In this document: one piece after another, positions 37,816 to 46,839 of the stretch
Layout of the letters: each line of letters begins with the position of its first letter
Position numbering within the stretch: position 1 is the stretch's first letter
NCBI RefSeq assembly: GCF_001942305.1
Contig: NZ_MKKE01000066.1
Span: forward strand, 62,001 to 126,000
Length of the DNA: 64,000 nucleotides
DNA from: Saccharomonospora sp. CUA-673
Lineage (GTDB): Bacteria; Actinomycetota; Actinomycetes; Mycobacteriales; Pseudonocardiaceae
Reading direction: 5' to 3'
Program-made: the position numbers and the translations under genes
The notes under the pieces: generated by a model
What the model saw: the letters and a program-made list of their open reading frames with translations, nothing else
What the model was told of the DNA's origin: nothing
Databases searched by the model: none

Positions 37816-38805
37816 TCAGGGGACGCGGTCGAGTTCGGCGCGAACGCGGGCGAGCCGGTCACGCCACCACGCGGCCTGTTCGGAGTCGGTGAGTTCGTAC
37901 GTGTCGAGCAGGGTGGGGTCTGGGGTGGGTGGTGTGCGCGGCACGGGCAGGTAGCCGTCCACTGCCCGCAGGGATTCGGGTCCGGACACGATGTCGCTGT
38001 TGAGCAGCGAGAGTGTGCCGAGGCCGCAGGCGAAGTTCAGTTCGGGCAGTGCGGCGGCGAGAGCGACCTGTGCCGCGAGGCCGACGCTGGTTTCCAGCGC
38101 GGAGGAGACCACGCAGGGCAGCCCGGCGGCTTCTGCGACTTCCAGGGAGCGGCGCACGCCGCCGAGGGGGGTGCACTTGATCACGGCAACGTCGGCCGCG
38201 CCAGCGACGGCGACCCGTAGTGGGTCGTCGGCGCGGCGGATGGACTCGTCGGCGGCGATGCGCACCTCGACTTGGCGCCGGACGGCGGCGAGTTCTTCGA
38301 TCGTGCGGCAGGGCTGCTCGACGTACTCCAATCCGCTGGCGGCCTTGTCGAGCTGGCGGATGTGGGACACGGCGGTGTCGATGTCCCAGACCCCGTTGGC
38401 ATCCACCCGGATCGCCCCGTCCGAGCCGAAAGCATCCCGGACGGCCTCGACGCGCGCGAGGTCTTCGGTCAGCGACTCGGGATGGTCGGCGACTTTGACC
38501 TTGGCGGTCCGGCAGCCGGAGTTGGCGGCGATCTCGTGGGCGCGCTCCGGGCCGACGGCGGGCACGGTGCAGTTGATCGGGATGTGGTCCCGTACGGGTT
38601 CGGGCCAGCCGAAGGTGCACTGTTCGATCGTGGTGGCCAGCCACGAGGCGGACACGGTGTCGTCGTAGTCGGCGAACGGACAGAATTCGCCCCATCCGGC
38701 GGGTCCTTCGATCAGCATTCCCTCGCGCACGGTGATGCCCCGGAACCGGGCTCGCATGGGGATCGCGTAGATGCGGGCGCCGTCGAAGTCGATCTCGTTG
38801 GTCAT
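37816..38805 (-). CDS. menC: o-Succinylbenzoate synthase (MenC), enolase superfamily
   Basis: 329-aa enolase-superfamily enzyme that dehydrates SHCHC to o-succinylbenzoate in menaquinone synthesis. Catalytic residues are present: KxK at 102-104 (TAKVKVAD), metal ligands D135 (RVDANG), E163 (VEQPC), D186 (AADESI) and lysine 210 (AVIKCTPLGG). ATG 38805 overlaps the stop of the upstream regulator (ATGA), so the two are co-transcribed. No other men genes are near. It may be a spare copy carried by the element, or have a changed substrate such as N-acylamino acid racemisation, common in this family. Confidence 0.85.
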   Translation of the reverse strand: MTNEIDFDGARIYAIPMRARFRGITVREGMLIEGPAGWGEFCPFADYDDTVSASWLATTIEQCTFGWPEPVRDHIPINCTVPAVGPERAHEIAANSGCRTAKVKVADHPESLTEDLARVEAVRDAFGSDGAIRVDANGVWDIDTAVSHIRQLDKAASGLEYVEQPCRTIEELAAVRRQVEVRIAADESIRRADDPLRVAVAGAADVAVIKCTPLGGVRRSLEVAEAAGLPCVVSSALETSVGLAAQVALAAALPELNFACGLGTLSLLNSDIVSGPESLRAVDGYLPVPRTPPTPDPTLLDTYELTDSEQAAWWRDRLARVRAELDRVP

Positions 38806-40249
38806 CAGGTGGCGGTGTCCTCGTCTCGGCGGTTGCTGGTGCGGGTGAGGTCGGTGATCCGTTCGTCCAGCTCGCGCACGTCCGGTGAGCTGCTGCGTAG
38901 CGGCCGGACCTGTCGTTGCAGCGTGCGGAGCCGGTCCAGGGCGCGCGTGGAGCTGACTTGACCTGCCGTGCGTACGGCGTCGCGCCCCAGCGAGGCGGCC
39001 TGTTCCAGGTCGCGGCTGACCAGGTGAGCGGTGGCAAGGTCGGTTTGCACGAAACACCGGCTGCGCACCCGCCACGGCTCGTAGCTGTCCAACGCCTGCT
39101 TAATCAGGCGCGTGCCCTCTTCGGGCTCGCCCGCGTCGCGCAGGCACCGCCCGAGATCGGCAGAGAGTTCGGCTTCGGTGTAGAAGCCCAGCCATGCGGG
39201 CTCTTCGTCGGGGCGTGCCCGTTCGTAGTGCCGCTCGGCTTCGAGCACGGCAGCACGGGTGCCGTTGGCGTCACCAGCAAGGGCGTGTCCCCGTGCCTCG
39301 ACCGCGTGCAGCAGGGACGACAACACCGGCGTGGCCTTACCGTTGGCGACGTTCTGACCCGCGCGGGCGAGCGCGATGGCTTGCCGAGCGTGGCCGAGCC
39401 GATCATGCTCGGTCACCGCGCCGTGTCCCAATTGGACGGTCAGACGGCTCATGTGGGACAGCACATTGCCCGCATACAGTCGATCGCCCGCGCTCATGGC
39501 GAGGTTGAGCGTCTGGATGTAGTAGCGCTGGGCCAGCGAGTGCCGCCCGACATCGGCGGCCATCGACGCGGCCAGCCACGAGGCTTGCGCCACCGCCCCC
39601 AGCAGGGCTTTGCCTGTCTTTTCCGAGTAGGTGCCGTGCATGACGGTGTTGGCTTCACGGTGCAGCATCTGCACCACTTGTTCGCGGACGCGGCCGGACC
39701 CGTAGCGGTGATCCAGTCGGCGAAGGTGGGCGATGTGCTCGGTGATGATCTCGACATCGGCCATGCCGATGCGCTTGCCCGCCACGCGGGCGGTGCTCTC
39801 TGCTGGAGGCACCGTGAGCGCGTACAACGCTGGTTCAGAGAAGGCCGCCGCCGTGAAAGCGGAGCCCAGCAGGAACTTGCGCCGGTTCATATCCCGTCCC
39901 GACAGCTCGACGACCGTGCGGACCGTGCCGTCCAGTGTCCCTGAACAGTTCAGCCCATCGTGTCGATCGTCGGCGGCCGGAGTGCGATCGGCAAACCCGC
40001 ATTCGGTGACGCTGATCTCACGGTGCACGTGTCGGGAGAGCACCTTGGCCACCAGCCTCGGCACAGGCCAGCGTGGTTGTGACCCGTCCAGCATCCGGGT
40101 CACGGAGGTCGTGTTCGTCCCGAGATGCACGCCTTCCTCGCGCCTGCGGCAACCACGGCGCGTGCCAGCGCGGCATTGCTCATCCCCGCTTCATCCAGCA
40201 GCGCACGCAGGGCGCAGTTACTGCCGTCTGCGCCGCTCTCGCTGCTCAT
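38805..40249 (-). CDS. HTH plus TPR-like transcriptional regulator (frameshifted near 40130)
   Basis: About 480-aa regulator common in actinomycetes. The N-terminus from ATG 40249 is ALRALLDEAGMSNAALARAV, then after one missing G the HTH continues GVHLGTNTTSVTRMLDGSQP. A Tat-like RRKFLLGSAFTAAAF segment follows near residue 130, then TPR-like helical repeats (ASWLAASMAADVGRHSLAQR, ARPDEEPAWLGFYTEAELSA). The C-terminus overlaps menC. Such regulators often accompany radical SAM and metabolic genes on mobile elements; ligand unknown. Confidence 0.75.
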
Positions 40250-40471
40250 TCGGTCACATCCTGGGTACTGGTCTGATCGCTCTTGGTAATTGATCCTGGC
40301 GTACCGGGCGCTGCGCTGTGAAGCCGGACGCGCGAAGTGGGACCCAAGTGCGACCCCTGGGGGCTGACCGGTCGTAGTCGCACTGGTCCAAGACTGCCGC
40401 CGGGCTGGCGTGGGCGTTTCGCTTGTGGTGACCGACCGACCACGGATGGTTGCCCAGGAGGCGAGACGGAG

Positions 40472-40960
40472 ATGTCCACGCTGACGACCACACCGCACGG
40501 CGGTGACGACCCGCACCAACATCCCGCACCCACCGGACTGGCCGCTACGGCGGAGGTCTACGAGCGTTGGGGCTGGCTGGTCCTGCGTGCTGGTGACCGG
40601 CTGCTGTTGGCCGCAGACGCAACCGTCAGCGCGGTAGAGATGCCCGCCAGCATCGCGGCGGAGGTTCAGCACTACCTCTCGGTGCGGTTGCTCGCCGGAC
40701 CGGTGATCGCCCTACCCGGTACGCCGTGCCGCTGGCTGCTGCTGACCGAGTCTGCCGACGAGGCCGCGCCGGTCAGCCTGGTCCGGCTCCGCGCCCGAGG
40801 CGGCCTCATCCACCGGTGCGGCACGTTGGTGCCGCTGCCACCGAGCCGGTTGGAATCCGGCGCCGTGTCCTGGCGAGTCCCGCCCTCACTGGATGGGCCG
40901 ACGCTCCCGCCGTTCACCGCTGTAGTGGCCGCCGCCCGCGCGGTGTCCGAGACGGCCTGA
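40472..40960 (+). CDS. Hypothetical protein of integrative elements
   Basis: 162 aa, ATG 40472 behind GACGGAG. Central region ERWGWLVLRAGDRLLLAAD and ALPGTPCRWLLLTES, then LVPLPPSRLESGAVSWRVPP. The pattern (GW, strand, PG..CRWLLLT, LPPS, WRVPP) recalls shortened prim-pol-like proteins, but catalytic acids cannot be identified and I do not assign a function. Divergent from the HTH/TPR regulator and upstream of the radical SAM gene. Confidence 0.6.
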   Translation: MSTLTTTPHGGDDPHQHPAPTGLAATAEVYERWGWLVLRAGDRLLLAADATVSAVEMPASIAAEVQHYLSVRLLAGPVIALPGTPCRWLLLTESADEAAPVSLVRLRARGGLIHRCGTLVPLPPSRLESGAVSWRVPPSLDGPTLPPFTAVVAAARAVSETA

Positions 40961-41224
40961 CTGTCCTGATCATCCGCGTCTGCACTGCTGTGCTCGCGCC
41001 AGGCAGCAACCAACCAACCCCGTGACCTCACTCGACCATCTGGCCGCTCCAGCGGCGCAGGCGAGCCCCTTCCCGCGATCACTGGCCGCCTGCGCTGCCG
41101 GAGCACCCCAAGCGCGGCCAGACCGCAGCCCGTCCCCCCGAGCGGCCTCGGTCTCCGCCGCACCCGGCGCCCGGCGCAACGACGCGCCGGCGCCGGTCCC
41201 GACGTAGGAAGGGGCACAACCCTG

Positions 41225-42305
41225 ATGAACTCCACCGGCATCCCCGTGCACGTCGACAAAGACACCACCCTACGGGTGAAGATCGTTGACGCCTGCGGGC
41301 TGACCTGCACGTTTTGCCACAACGAAGGCACGCCCGTCGCGGTGGACAACCGCAAGCAGCCGCTCGGCGAGTTCACCACGGCCGGAGCCAGCGGGCGTGT
41401 GTCGATCTACGCAGCCACCAACGGCGCGGGTTTTCTTCCCGCTGTGGTGCCCGCCGATGAGGAGTTCGGTCACGTGCTCGCCGCGCTCCGCGACGCACTG
41501 GGCTTCACCGAAGTCCACCTCACCGGCGGGGAACCCACCTTGCACCCCTCCGTGGCGAAGCTGACCAGCCTCGCCACGCACGCGGGCTACCGAGTGGGGA
41601 TGACCTCCAACGGCGAGCACGGCGAACGGGTGTTACCCGACTGCGCTGCCGCAGGGCTGGATCGGGTCAACTTCTCGATCTTCGGCACCACGCCCGCCGA
41701 ACTCGCCGAGGTCCAGCACGCCCGCTACGCCAACCCCAAGCTCGCTGAACGCAAGATCGCCGCGCTCAAGCGCTCGATCGCCACGTGCGAAGAGCACGGG
41801 GTCAAGGCCAGCGCCAACATTGTCGTGCTCGACCACAGCCACGCCCCGCGCGTGCACCGACTACTGGACGAGTACTCCCCGCACCTGTCGGTGCGCCTGC
41901 TCAACTCGCTCGACCACGGTTCCGCCTCGATCGAGGCCATCGAACGCATCCTCAACGAGCGGGGCGCGGTCGCCGAGGCGCACTACATCACCGCTGGCGT
42001 CTCCGCGCCCGCACCGCCTACCGGCTGCCGGACGGACGGCGGGTGTTCTTCAAGCAAATCCGCCGTGTCCGCCTACCCGAGACCTGCGCCGGGTGCCGGT
42101 TCAACAACGACACCGACTGCCAGGAAGGCTTCTACGCGTCCGGCTCTACTACGACCGCACCGGCCGCTACCACGTCGGCGTCTGCATCCAGCGCATGGAC
42201 TTGTGCGTGCCCTTGGACGAGTTCCTGACCAGCTCACTGCGCAGCGAGATCCTGGAACTGCGCGAGTCCGAGTACGGCCGGCTCGCCGCCAGGCGAGCCG
42301 GATAA
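41225..42305 (+). CDS. Radical SAM enzyme, MoaA-like (frameshifts near 41998 and 42140)
   Basis: About 360 aa. The cluster motif CxxxCxxC is at C24, C28 and C31 (VDACGLTCTFCHNEG), with the SAM motif HLTGGEPTLHPS. A C-terminal cysteine set (CAGCRFNNDTDCQEGFYGV) suggests an auxiliary iron-sulfur cluster, as in MoaA and SPASM-type enzymes. Two single-base losses (C at 41998, G at 42140) separate three frames: up to ITAGVS, then RARTAYRLPDGRRVFFKQ to EGFY, then VRLYYDRTGRYHVGVCIQRM to 42305. No precursor peptide is evident. With the CYTH gene it may act on a nucleotide or a triphosphorylated substrate; inference only. Confidence 0.8.
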
Positions 42306-42349
42306 CCTGCCGTAACGATCACTGTACGAGACGACAAGGAGTGTCCGCG

Positions 42350-42880
42350 GTGCCCATCGAGCACGAAGCCAAGATCCTCGACATCGCCCCCGAAGCCACC
42401 GAGAAGCTGATCCTCGACAAGGGCGGTCAGAAGCTCCGCGAGAAGTTCATGCGCCGCTACGTCTACGACATCACGCCCGGCGACGAGTCGAAGTGGATCA
42501 GGCTCCGCGACACCGACGGCGAGACCACGCTGACTGTCAAGGAGATCACCAGCGACGCCATCGACGGCACCCACGAAGTCGAAGTCGGCGTCGATGACTT
42601 CGCCGCCACCAACGCCTTGCTCGGGATGCTGGGCTTCACCCCGAAGTCCTACCAAGAAACCAAGCGCACCAGCTTCATCCTCGACGGCGCGCAGGTCGAG
42701 ATCGACACTTGGCCGCAGATCCCGCCCTACCTGGAGATCGAAGCAGGCTCCAAGGACGAAGTTGTGCGCGTCGCCGCCCTGCTCGGCTACACCGAAGCCG
42801 ACCTCACCGGCGAAAACACCATCAAGATTTACGCCCACTACGGCATCGACCTCAACAAGATCACCGAACTGAAGTTCTGA
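42350..42880 (+). CDS. CYTH domain triphosphate-binding enzyme
   Basis: 176-aa CYTH-fold protein (CyaB/thiamine-triphosphatase superfamily). N-terminal EHEAKILDI carries the ExExK signature, followed by WIRLRDTDGETTLTVKE, HEVEVGVDDF, VEIDTWPQIPPYLEIEA, giving the alternating charged residues of the tunnel fold. GTG 42350 follows AAGGAG (42336-42341). Likely hydrolyses or cyclises a triphosphate, substrate unknown. Directly downstream of the radical SAM gene (45 bases), same operon. Confidence 0.85.
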   Translation: MPIEHEAKILDIAPEATEKLILDKGGQKLREKFMRRYVYDITPGDESKWIRLRDTDGETTLTVKEITSDAIDGTHEVEVGVDDFAATNALLGMLGFTPKSYQETKRTSFILDGAQVEIDTWPQIPPYLEIEAGSKDEVVRVAALLGYTEADLTGENTIKIYAHYGIDLNKITELKF

Positions 42881-42973
42881 CCACCACCATTCGTCACGTG
42901 CGCCCTCGCGCCCGCGAACCCCCGACTGGTCGCGGGCGCGTGGTCCCCGCGCGCCCGCGAGGAGCCGTCAGCC

Positions 42974-43360
42974 GTGAACGCGAAGATGCCCGAGGACACT
43001 GCCGACGAACTGGGGCGACGTCTACACGCCGCAGGGTTCCGCCCGTTGCCCGATGTTGATCACGACGGCGAGCTGCTCGGCACGTGCTTGTGGCGGTTGC
43101 GCGCCGGATACGTGGAATACCTCGCCCTGCGTCCCAATGGATTCGCTCACGCCGTGCGCGCCCATGCCAGGTTCACCTACCGATGGCCCGCCGACCACGG
43201 CCCGGTCGTGGAACACCGCTCTGGCTACGCGATCAACGCCCTGGACTGGCTGCTGACCACCAGCAACACCCCCGCGAGCGTTCGCAGCCGCCCCTACGTC
43301 GCTGCACCCAAGCCCAACCAGCCGGTTTGGCCACCGGACGGCCCGGACCGCTGGTACTAG
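42974..43360 (+). CDS. Hypothetical protein
   Basis: 128 aa, GTG 42974. Contains LGTCLWRLRAGYVEYLALRP and INALDWLLTTSNTP; no domain I recognise. Same direction as the radical SAM-CYTH genes and possibly the end of that operon. Confidence 0.55.
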   Translation: MNAKMPEDTADELGRRLHAAGFRPLPDVDHDGELLGTCLWRLRAGYVEYLALRPNGFAHAVRAHARFTYRWPADHGPVVEHRSGYAINALDWLLTTSNTPASVRSRPYVAAPKPNQPVWPPDGPDRWY

Positions 43361-43741
43361 GGGCAAGCCGAACGACGTACGACCAACCCGTTCTGGCACG
43401 GCTGGAACGCCTGACCGATCGGAGGGCGCAGCCCCAAGCGCTCCAGACTCGCTGTGCCACCTGGCAAGTCGGTGGTCAACTCCGTGGGCAACTGGGTGGT
43501 CAACTTATGGGTTGCCCACCCGGTTGCTGCCAGCGGTGGAACAACGTCCCTGGTCACGGCGTTGTGGTGGCCTGACGCTCGTGCTCCAACTTCTTGGGAT
43601 GCCGAGAACGGTGCGCGCAGCGCGATGTCTGGAGTTCCATGACGGCGCGGGCGCATCCGGCTCACTTCTAGCCGTATCCGCTGGCTAGACCTTCCACTCG
43701 GGTGGAAGGTGGAGGCTGTAGTTGAACGTGGAGAGCAGGGT
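43361..43741. other. Intergenic region with diverged hairpin A
   Basis: 381 bases with no supported gene. It holds three direct repeats GG(T/G)CAACT at 43474, 43486 and 43498, then TATGGG and an inverted copy (GGTTGCCCACCCGGTT, 43510-43525). A structurally matching hairpin lies at 44567-44620. The 3' end carries a MerR operator. Confidence 0.7.
43690..43709. promoter_or_regulatory. MerR-type operator upstream of merR-like gene
   Basis: Palindrome CCTTCCAC-TCGG-GTGGAAGG, the same dyad as upstream of the thioredoxin-like gene. It overlaps the first possible start (GTG 43709) and suggests autoregulation. Confidence 0.7.
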
Positions 43742-44184
43742 GTGACCAGGGCGGGGGCTGTGGTGCGGATCGGAGAACTGGCACGGCGGGTCGGGGTGAA
43801 CCCCAAGACCGTGCGCTACTACGAGAACATCGGGTTGCTGGCCTCGGCCGAGCGGACCAGTGCTGGTTATCGGGTCTACGGCGAGGGCGACGCCGACCGG
43901 GTGGCTTCATCAAAGCTGCCCAGCGGTTGGGTATGCGCTTGGATGAGATCGCCGAGGTGCTGGCTCTGCGTGATGCGGACACACGTCCCTGCGGCTATGT
44001 CCGGCGCGTCCTGCACGAGCACGTGGTCAGCATCGACGACCGCATCGCCGAACTGAGGCGCTTGCGCACACAGCTCGTGGATCTCGACACGCGCGCCGAG
44101 GAGCTGGCCGCCGATCCTGATGTGGGGGCCGCTTCGTGCCCGCTGATCGACCACGTGCGGCGCCACGGCGAAGCCCGGGCTTGA
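43742..44184 (+). CDS. MerR-family metal-type regulator (frameshifted near 43905)
   Basis: About 147-aa MerR activator. The HTH reads RIGELARRVGVNPKTVRYYE, then AERTSAGYRVYGEGDADRV; one missing G near 43905 restores DRV-G-FIKAAQRLGMRLDEIA. A dimer helix (VSIDDRIAELRRLRTQLVDL) follows. Cysteines lie in TRPCGYV and in ASCPLIDH at the C-terminus, consistent with a metal- or thiol-sensing site. GTG 43742 is preferred; 43709 is in frame but lies in the operator. Confidence 0.8.
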
Positions 44185-44211
44185 CCTTCCACCCGGCTGG
44201 AATCCCTAGCG
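44181..44211 (+). promoter_or_regulatory. MerR-type promoter/operator of the thioredoxin-like gene
   Basis: TTGACC (-35, 44181-44186) and TAGCGT (-10, about 44206-44211) have the long 19-base spacing that MerR activators act on, and the spacer contains the dyad CCTTCCA-N6-TGGAATCC, matching the operator at 43690. Confidence 0.7.
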
Positions 44212-44233
44212 TGCGCGGTGGAGGTGATGAAGG

Positions 44234-44500
44234 ATGGCACAGCGCCACATCGAGGTATTCACGACCGGCTGCCCAGGCTGCGAGCCCGCAGTGAATCTGG
44301 TGCACGAGATGGCCGGTCCCAACTGTCAGGTGGTCGTACGCGACCTGCGCAGCAACGGTGACGCCACCGCCAAGGCCGCCGAGTACGGGATCACCCGTGT
44401 CCCCGCTGTCGTGGTCGACGGCCGCGTGGCTGAGTGCTGCACCGGCGCTCACGGCCCGACCCGAGAGGGCCTGTCCGCAGCAGGCGTCGGCCGCTGCTGA
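44234..44500 (+). CDS. Thioredoxin/glutaredoxin-fold protein
   Basis: 88-aa small redox protein. FTTGCPGCEPAVNLVH carries a CxxC pair at C13 and C16; the fold continues VRDLRSNGDATAKAAEYGIT with cis-Pro segment RVPAVVVDGRVAECC and extra C-terminal cysteines. Similar proteins occur beside mercury and arsenic genes. It lies 49 bases after the merR-like stop and has its own MerR-type promoter, so it is the regulator's likely target. Confidence 0.75.
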   Translation: MAQRHIEVFTTGCPGCEPAVNLVHEMAGPNCQVVVRDLRSNGDATAKAAEYGITRVPAVVVDGRVAECCTGAHGPTREGLSAAGVGRC

Positions 44501-44566
44501 TGCCGAGTGGTGGTCCTGCCCGGACGCGGGCGGGACCACCACGTCCCCGACGCACGTGCACCTCGT

Positions 44567-44620
44567 CGGCCACTCACTGCGGCCACTGGTCGGCCACTTA
44601 TGGGTGGCCGACCAGTGGCC
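44567..44620. repeat. Hairpin B (17-bp perfect stem with three CGGCCACT repeats)
   Basis: Direct repeats CGGCCACT at 44567, 44580 and 44591, the last two inside a perfect inverted repeat: 44581-44597 pairs with 44604-44620 around TTATGG. The layout matches hairpin A (43474-43525) with shared ACTTATGGGT but otherwise changed bases. Confidence 0.8.
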
Positions 44621-44696
44621 GTGTTCTTGGTCGTCTTGTCGCAGGTCAGCGGTCTGCCAGGCGAGCCGTGTCCTTGCCCTCACTTCCTGGGAGTAG

Positions 44697-44957
44697 ATGC
44701 CCGTGGGTTGCGGGACTGGGGCTGGTGTGCCGCTGGCGGGCGGTGCGACGCTGGTCGGCGTGGGCACGGGGCATGACGAGGTGCAGCAGCGCTGCATGTG
44801 GTGTGGGCGGCGGCTCGATGAGCGTGCGGTGCTGTGCGGGTTCACGACGGACCCGGTCGCGGGACGGGAGATCGTGGTGACGGCCTGCTGCCGCGAGCAC
44901 CTGACCGTGTTGCAGGGCGGCTCAGAGCCCGACAGCGATTCGCGTCTGCCGCAGTAG
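44697..44957 (+). CDS. Hypothetical zinc-ribbon-like protein
   Basis: 86 aa, ATG 44697 after CTGGGAG. RCMWCGRRLDERAVLCG and ACCREHL supply cysteines and a histidine of a possible zinc ribbon. Family not recognised; typical small cargo of actinomycete integrative elements. Confidence 0.5.
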   Translation: MPVGCGTGAGVPLAGGATLVGVGTGHDEVQQRCMWCGRRLDERAVLCGFTTDPVAGREIVVTACCREHLTVLQGGSEPDSDSRLPQ

Positions 44958-45145
44958 CCGGGGTCCTGGCACACTGAAGGGGCACGCGGGTTGATCGTCT
45001 CCGCCGCGTGTCGGCGGCATGCCGGTGCCTCCACCACCACTCGGGATGTGTTTTCGGTCACATTTTTCATGATCACGGCCGAAATCGGGGGTGTTTTTCG
45101 GACTTCAGGGGCGATTACAGGTCCGAACGACACGAGGTGGTGAGC

Positions 45146-46414
45146 ATGGCTGATCACAGGCACAAGGACGAACAAGCCCGCGCGGCTGGCGTGGCGGGTG
45201 GCCCTGCGGATGGGGCTGCGGGTGCGGTGCGTCCCAGGGCCGTAGGGGCATCCGCAGGGGGCGCCGGTTCCGCTGTCGCAGGTCAGGGCGTGGACAAGGC
45301 GCGTGGCGCGGGTGCCCGACTGATTGGTCACAATCAGTCTCTTTTCACGCATGGCGTGGGGCGGCGCAGCCGCAGCCAGAGGAAGGCAGCCGGAGAACCG
45401 GACGGGGCGCTGTGGGCGCAGCTCACGCCTCGGGATCGCGTCGTGCTCGAACTCGTGGGAGAACATCATGTTCTGACCACCGAGCAGCTTCGCGCGTTGC
45501 TGTTCCCGTCGATCTCGCGCGCTCAGCATCGGCTGCTGGCGTTGACTGAGGCTGGCGTGTTGTGGCGCACGCAGCCGTATCGCGCCGAGGGCGGCTCGAA
45601 GCCGTTTCACTACCTGCTTGGCTATCGCGGTGCCGAACTGCTCGCCGCGCAGCATGGCAGCGCGCCGCCGCGTCCGGCCAAGCACGCCGACCGGCTGCGG
45701 CGCATCCTCGAATCGCCGCGTTTGGCGCATTTGTTGGGGGTGAATCAGTTCTTCGCCGAGTTGGGCGAGTACTCCCGCCGCACAGGGTTGGGCACGTTCC
45801 TGGACGACGAACGGGGATTCGATCGCGAAGGGCTGCACACGTGGCGCTGCGAGCAGTGGATCACGAACTTCTACGAACGCACGATCACTCCGGACGGCTA
45901 CGGCTGCTGGCACGAACGTGGCGGCTGGTTGGGATTCTTCCTAGAGCACGACACCGGCACCGAACCCATCTACAAGGTGGCGGACAAGATCGACCGCTAC
46001 ACCAGCAGCGAGCGGTCCGGAGACCCGTGGGATGTGGCGCGCCGGTTGGCGGGCATGGTGCTGATCTGGACCAGCAGCACCCGCCGCGAAAACCTCCTCC
46101 GGAGGTCCCTCCGGGCGAAGGGGTCGCCGGTGCCGGTGGCCACTGCCTCGCGTGAACATGGGCACCCGGACGGCCCGGCGGGCGAAGTGTGGTCCGTGGT
46201 CACCACCGAGCCGGAGTTGGCGCGCCGTGTCCGGCTCGGCGCGTTGCCCGCCGTGATCGGCGGTACCACCGACAACGGCACCCCGACTGTGCTCGCCAAC
46301 CTCACCCGCCCGACCCCGGCCGCCACGGCGGCGGATAGCCCGCCGAGCAGCCGGGAGGGCGCGAGTGCCGACGAACTGATCCTCGACGACGAACCCGAAC
46401 CCCGCAGCGCCTGA
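45146..46414 (+). CDS. Replication-relaxation family protein
   Basis: 422-aa protein of the Replic_Relax family, found on actinomycete and other plasmids and integrative elements. A disordered Gly/Ala-rich N-terminus (about 1-75) precedes a winged-helix core: LTPRDRVVLELVGEHHVLTT, QLRALLFPSISRAQHRLLAL, EAGVLWRTQPYRAEGG and GYRGAELLA; the C-terminal part has GFFLEHDTGTEP. ATG 45146 has GAGGTGG upstream; the longer frame from 45008 does not. Related proteins nick or relax origin DNA, or act as adaptors in replication. Confidence 0.85.
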   Translation: MADHRHKDEQARAAGVAGGPADGAAGAVRPRAVGASAGGAGSAVAGQGVDKARGAGARLIGHNQSLFTHGVGRRSRSQRKAAGEPDGALWAQLTPRDRVVLELVGEHHVLTTEQLRALLFPSISRAQHRLLALTEAGVLWRTQPYRAEGGSKPFHYLLGYRGAELLAAQHGSAPPRPAKHADRLRRILESPRLAHLLGVNQFFAELGEYSRRTGLGTFLDDERGFDREGLHTWRCEQWITNFYERTITPDGYGCWHERGGWLGFFLEHDTGTEPIYKVADKIDRYTSSERSGDPWDVARRLAGMVLIWTSSTRRENLLRRSLRAKGSPVPVATASREHGHPDGPAGEVWSVVTTEPELARRVRLGALPAVIGGTTDNGTPTVLANLTRPTPAATAADSPPSSREGASADELILDDEPEPRSA

Positions 46415-46839
46415 CCGCGCTGCCCCGAAATCTGGACCGTTCCGCGTCGACCGTCCCCTGACGGTCTCGCCGCCGCGAGACCGTCACCGAGACCCATGCG
46501 GGACAACGAGACCGCCGAGACACCTCGTCTCGACCTCGGTCTCGCTGGTCTCGGCCGGGGACAGCTCGCGGTCCAGTCGGTCGGTGAACGTTGGCCCCGA
46601 CGGGTGCCCGAGTGCAGTCGGGGAGTCGAAGCCTCACCGAGCGCCCAAAAGCGTCCCACACCACCAGCCCACGCCAGCGCGCGTCATGGCGCGTGCCCGC
46701 CCCCCATCAAGCCCGACCGGGTACGGGTGCGGGTGATCCGGAGCTGGTGCGTGTCCGCTGCGTCGACGGTTGCCCATGCTGCCGACCAGCGCCCGCGACC
46801 TCCCGCCACAAGCGGCTCGCGGGCACCAGGAGGTGCGCC
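46415..46839. other. Intergenic region rich in GAGAC/GTCTC repeats
   Basis: 425 bases without a gene. Between 46463 and 46552 there are eight GAGAC or GTCTC pentamers: one GTCTC and one GAGAC forming an 11-bp stem (46460-46470 with 46475-46485), then three GAGAC and three GTCTC forming a wider dyad centred near 46524. Candidate replication or transfer site. The remaining part holds nothing I can name. Confidence 0.6.

Noticed and set aside
42338..42349. GTG 42341 as start of the CYTH gene.
   Set aside because: It overlaps the AAGGAG ribosome site; GTG 42350 has correct spacing.
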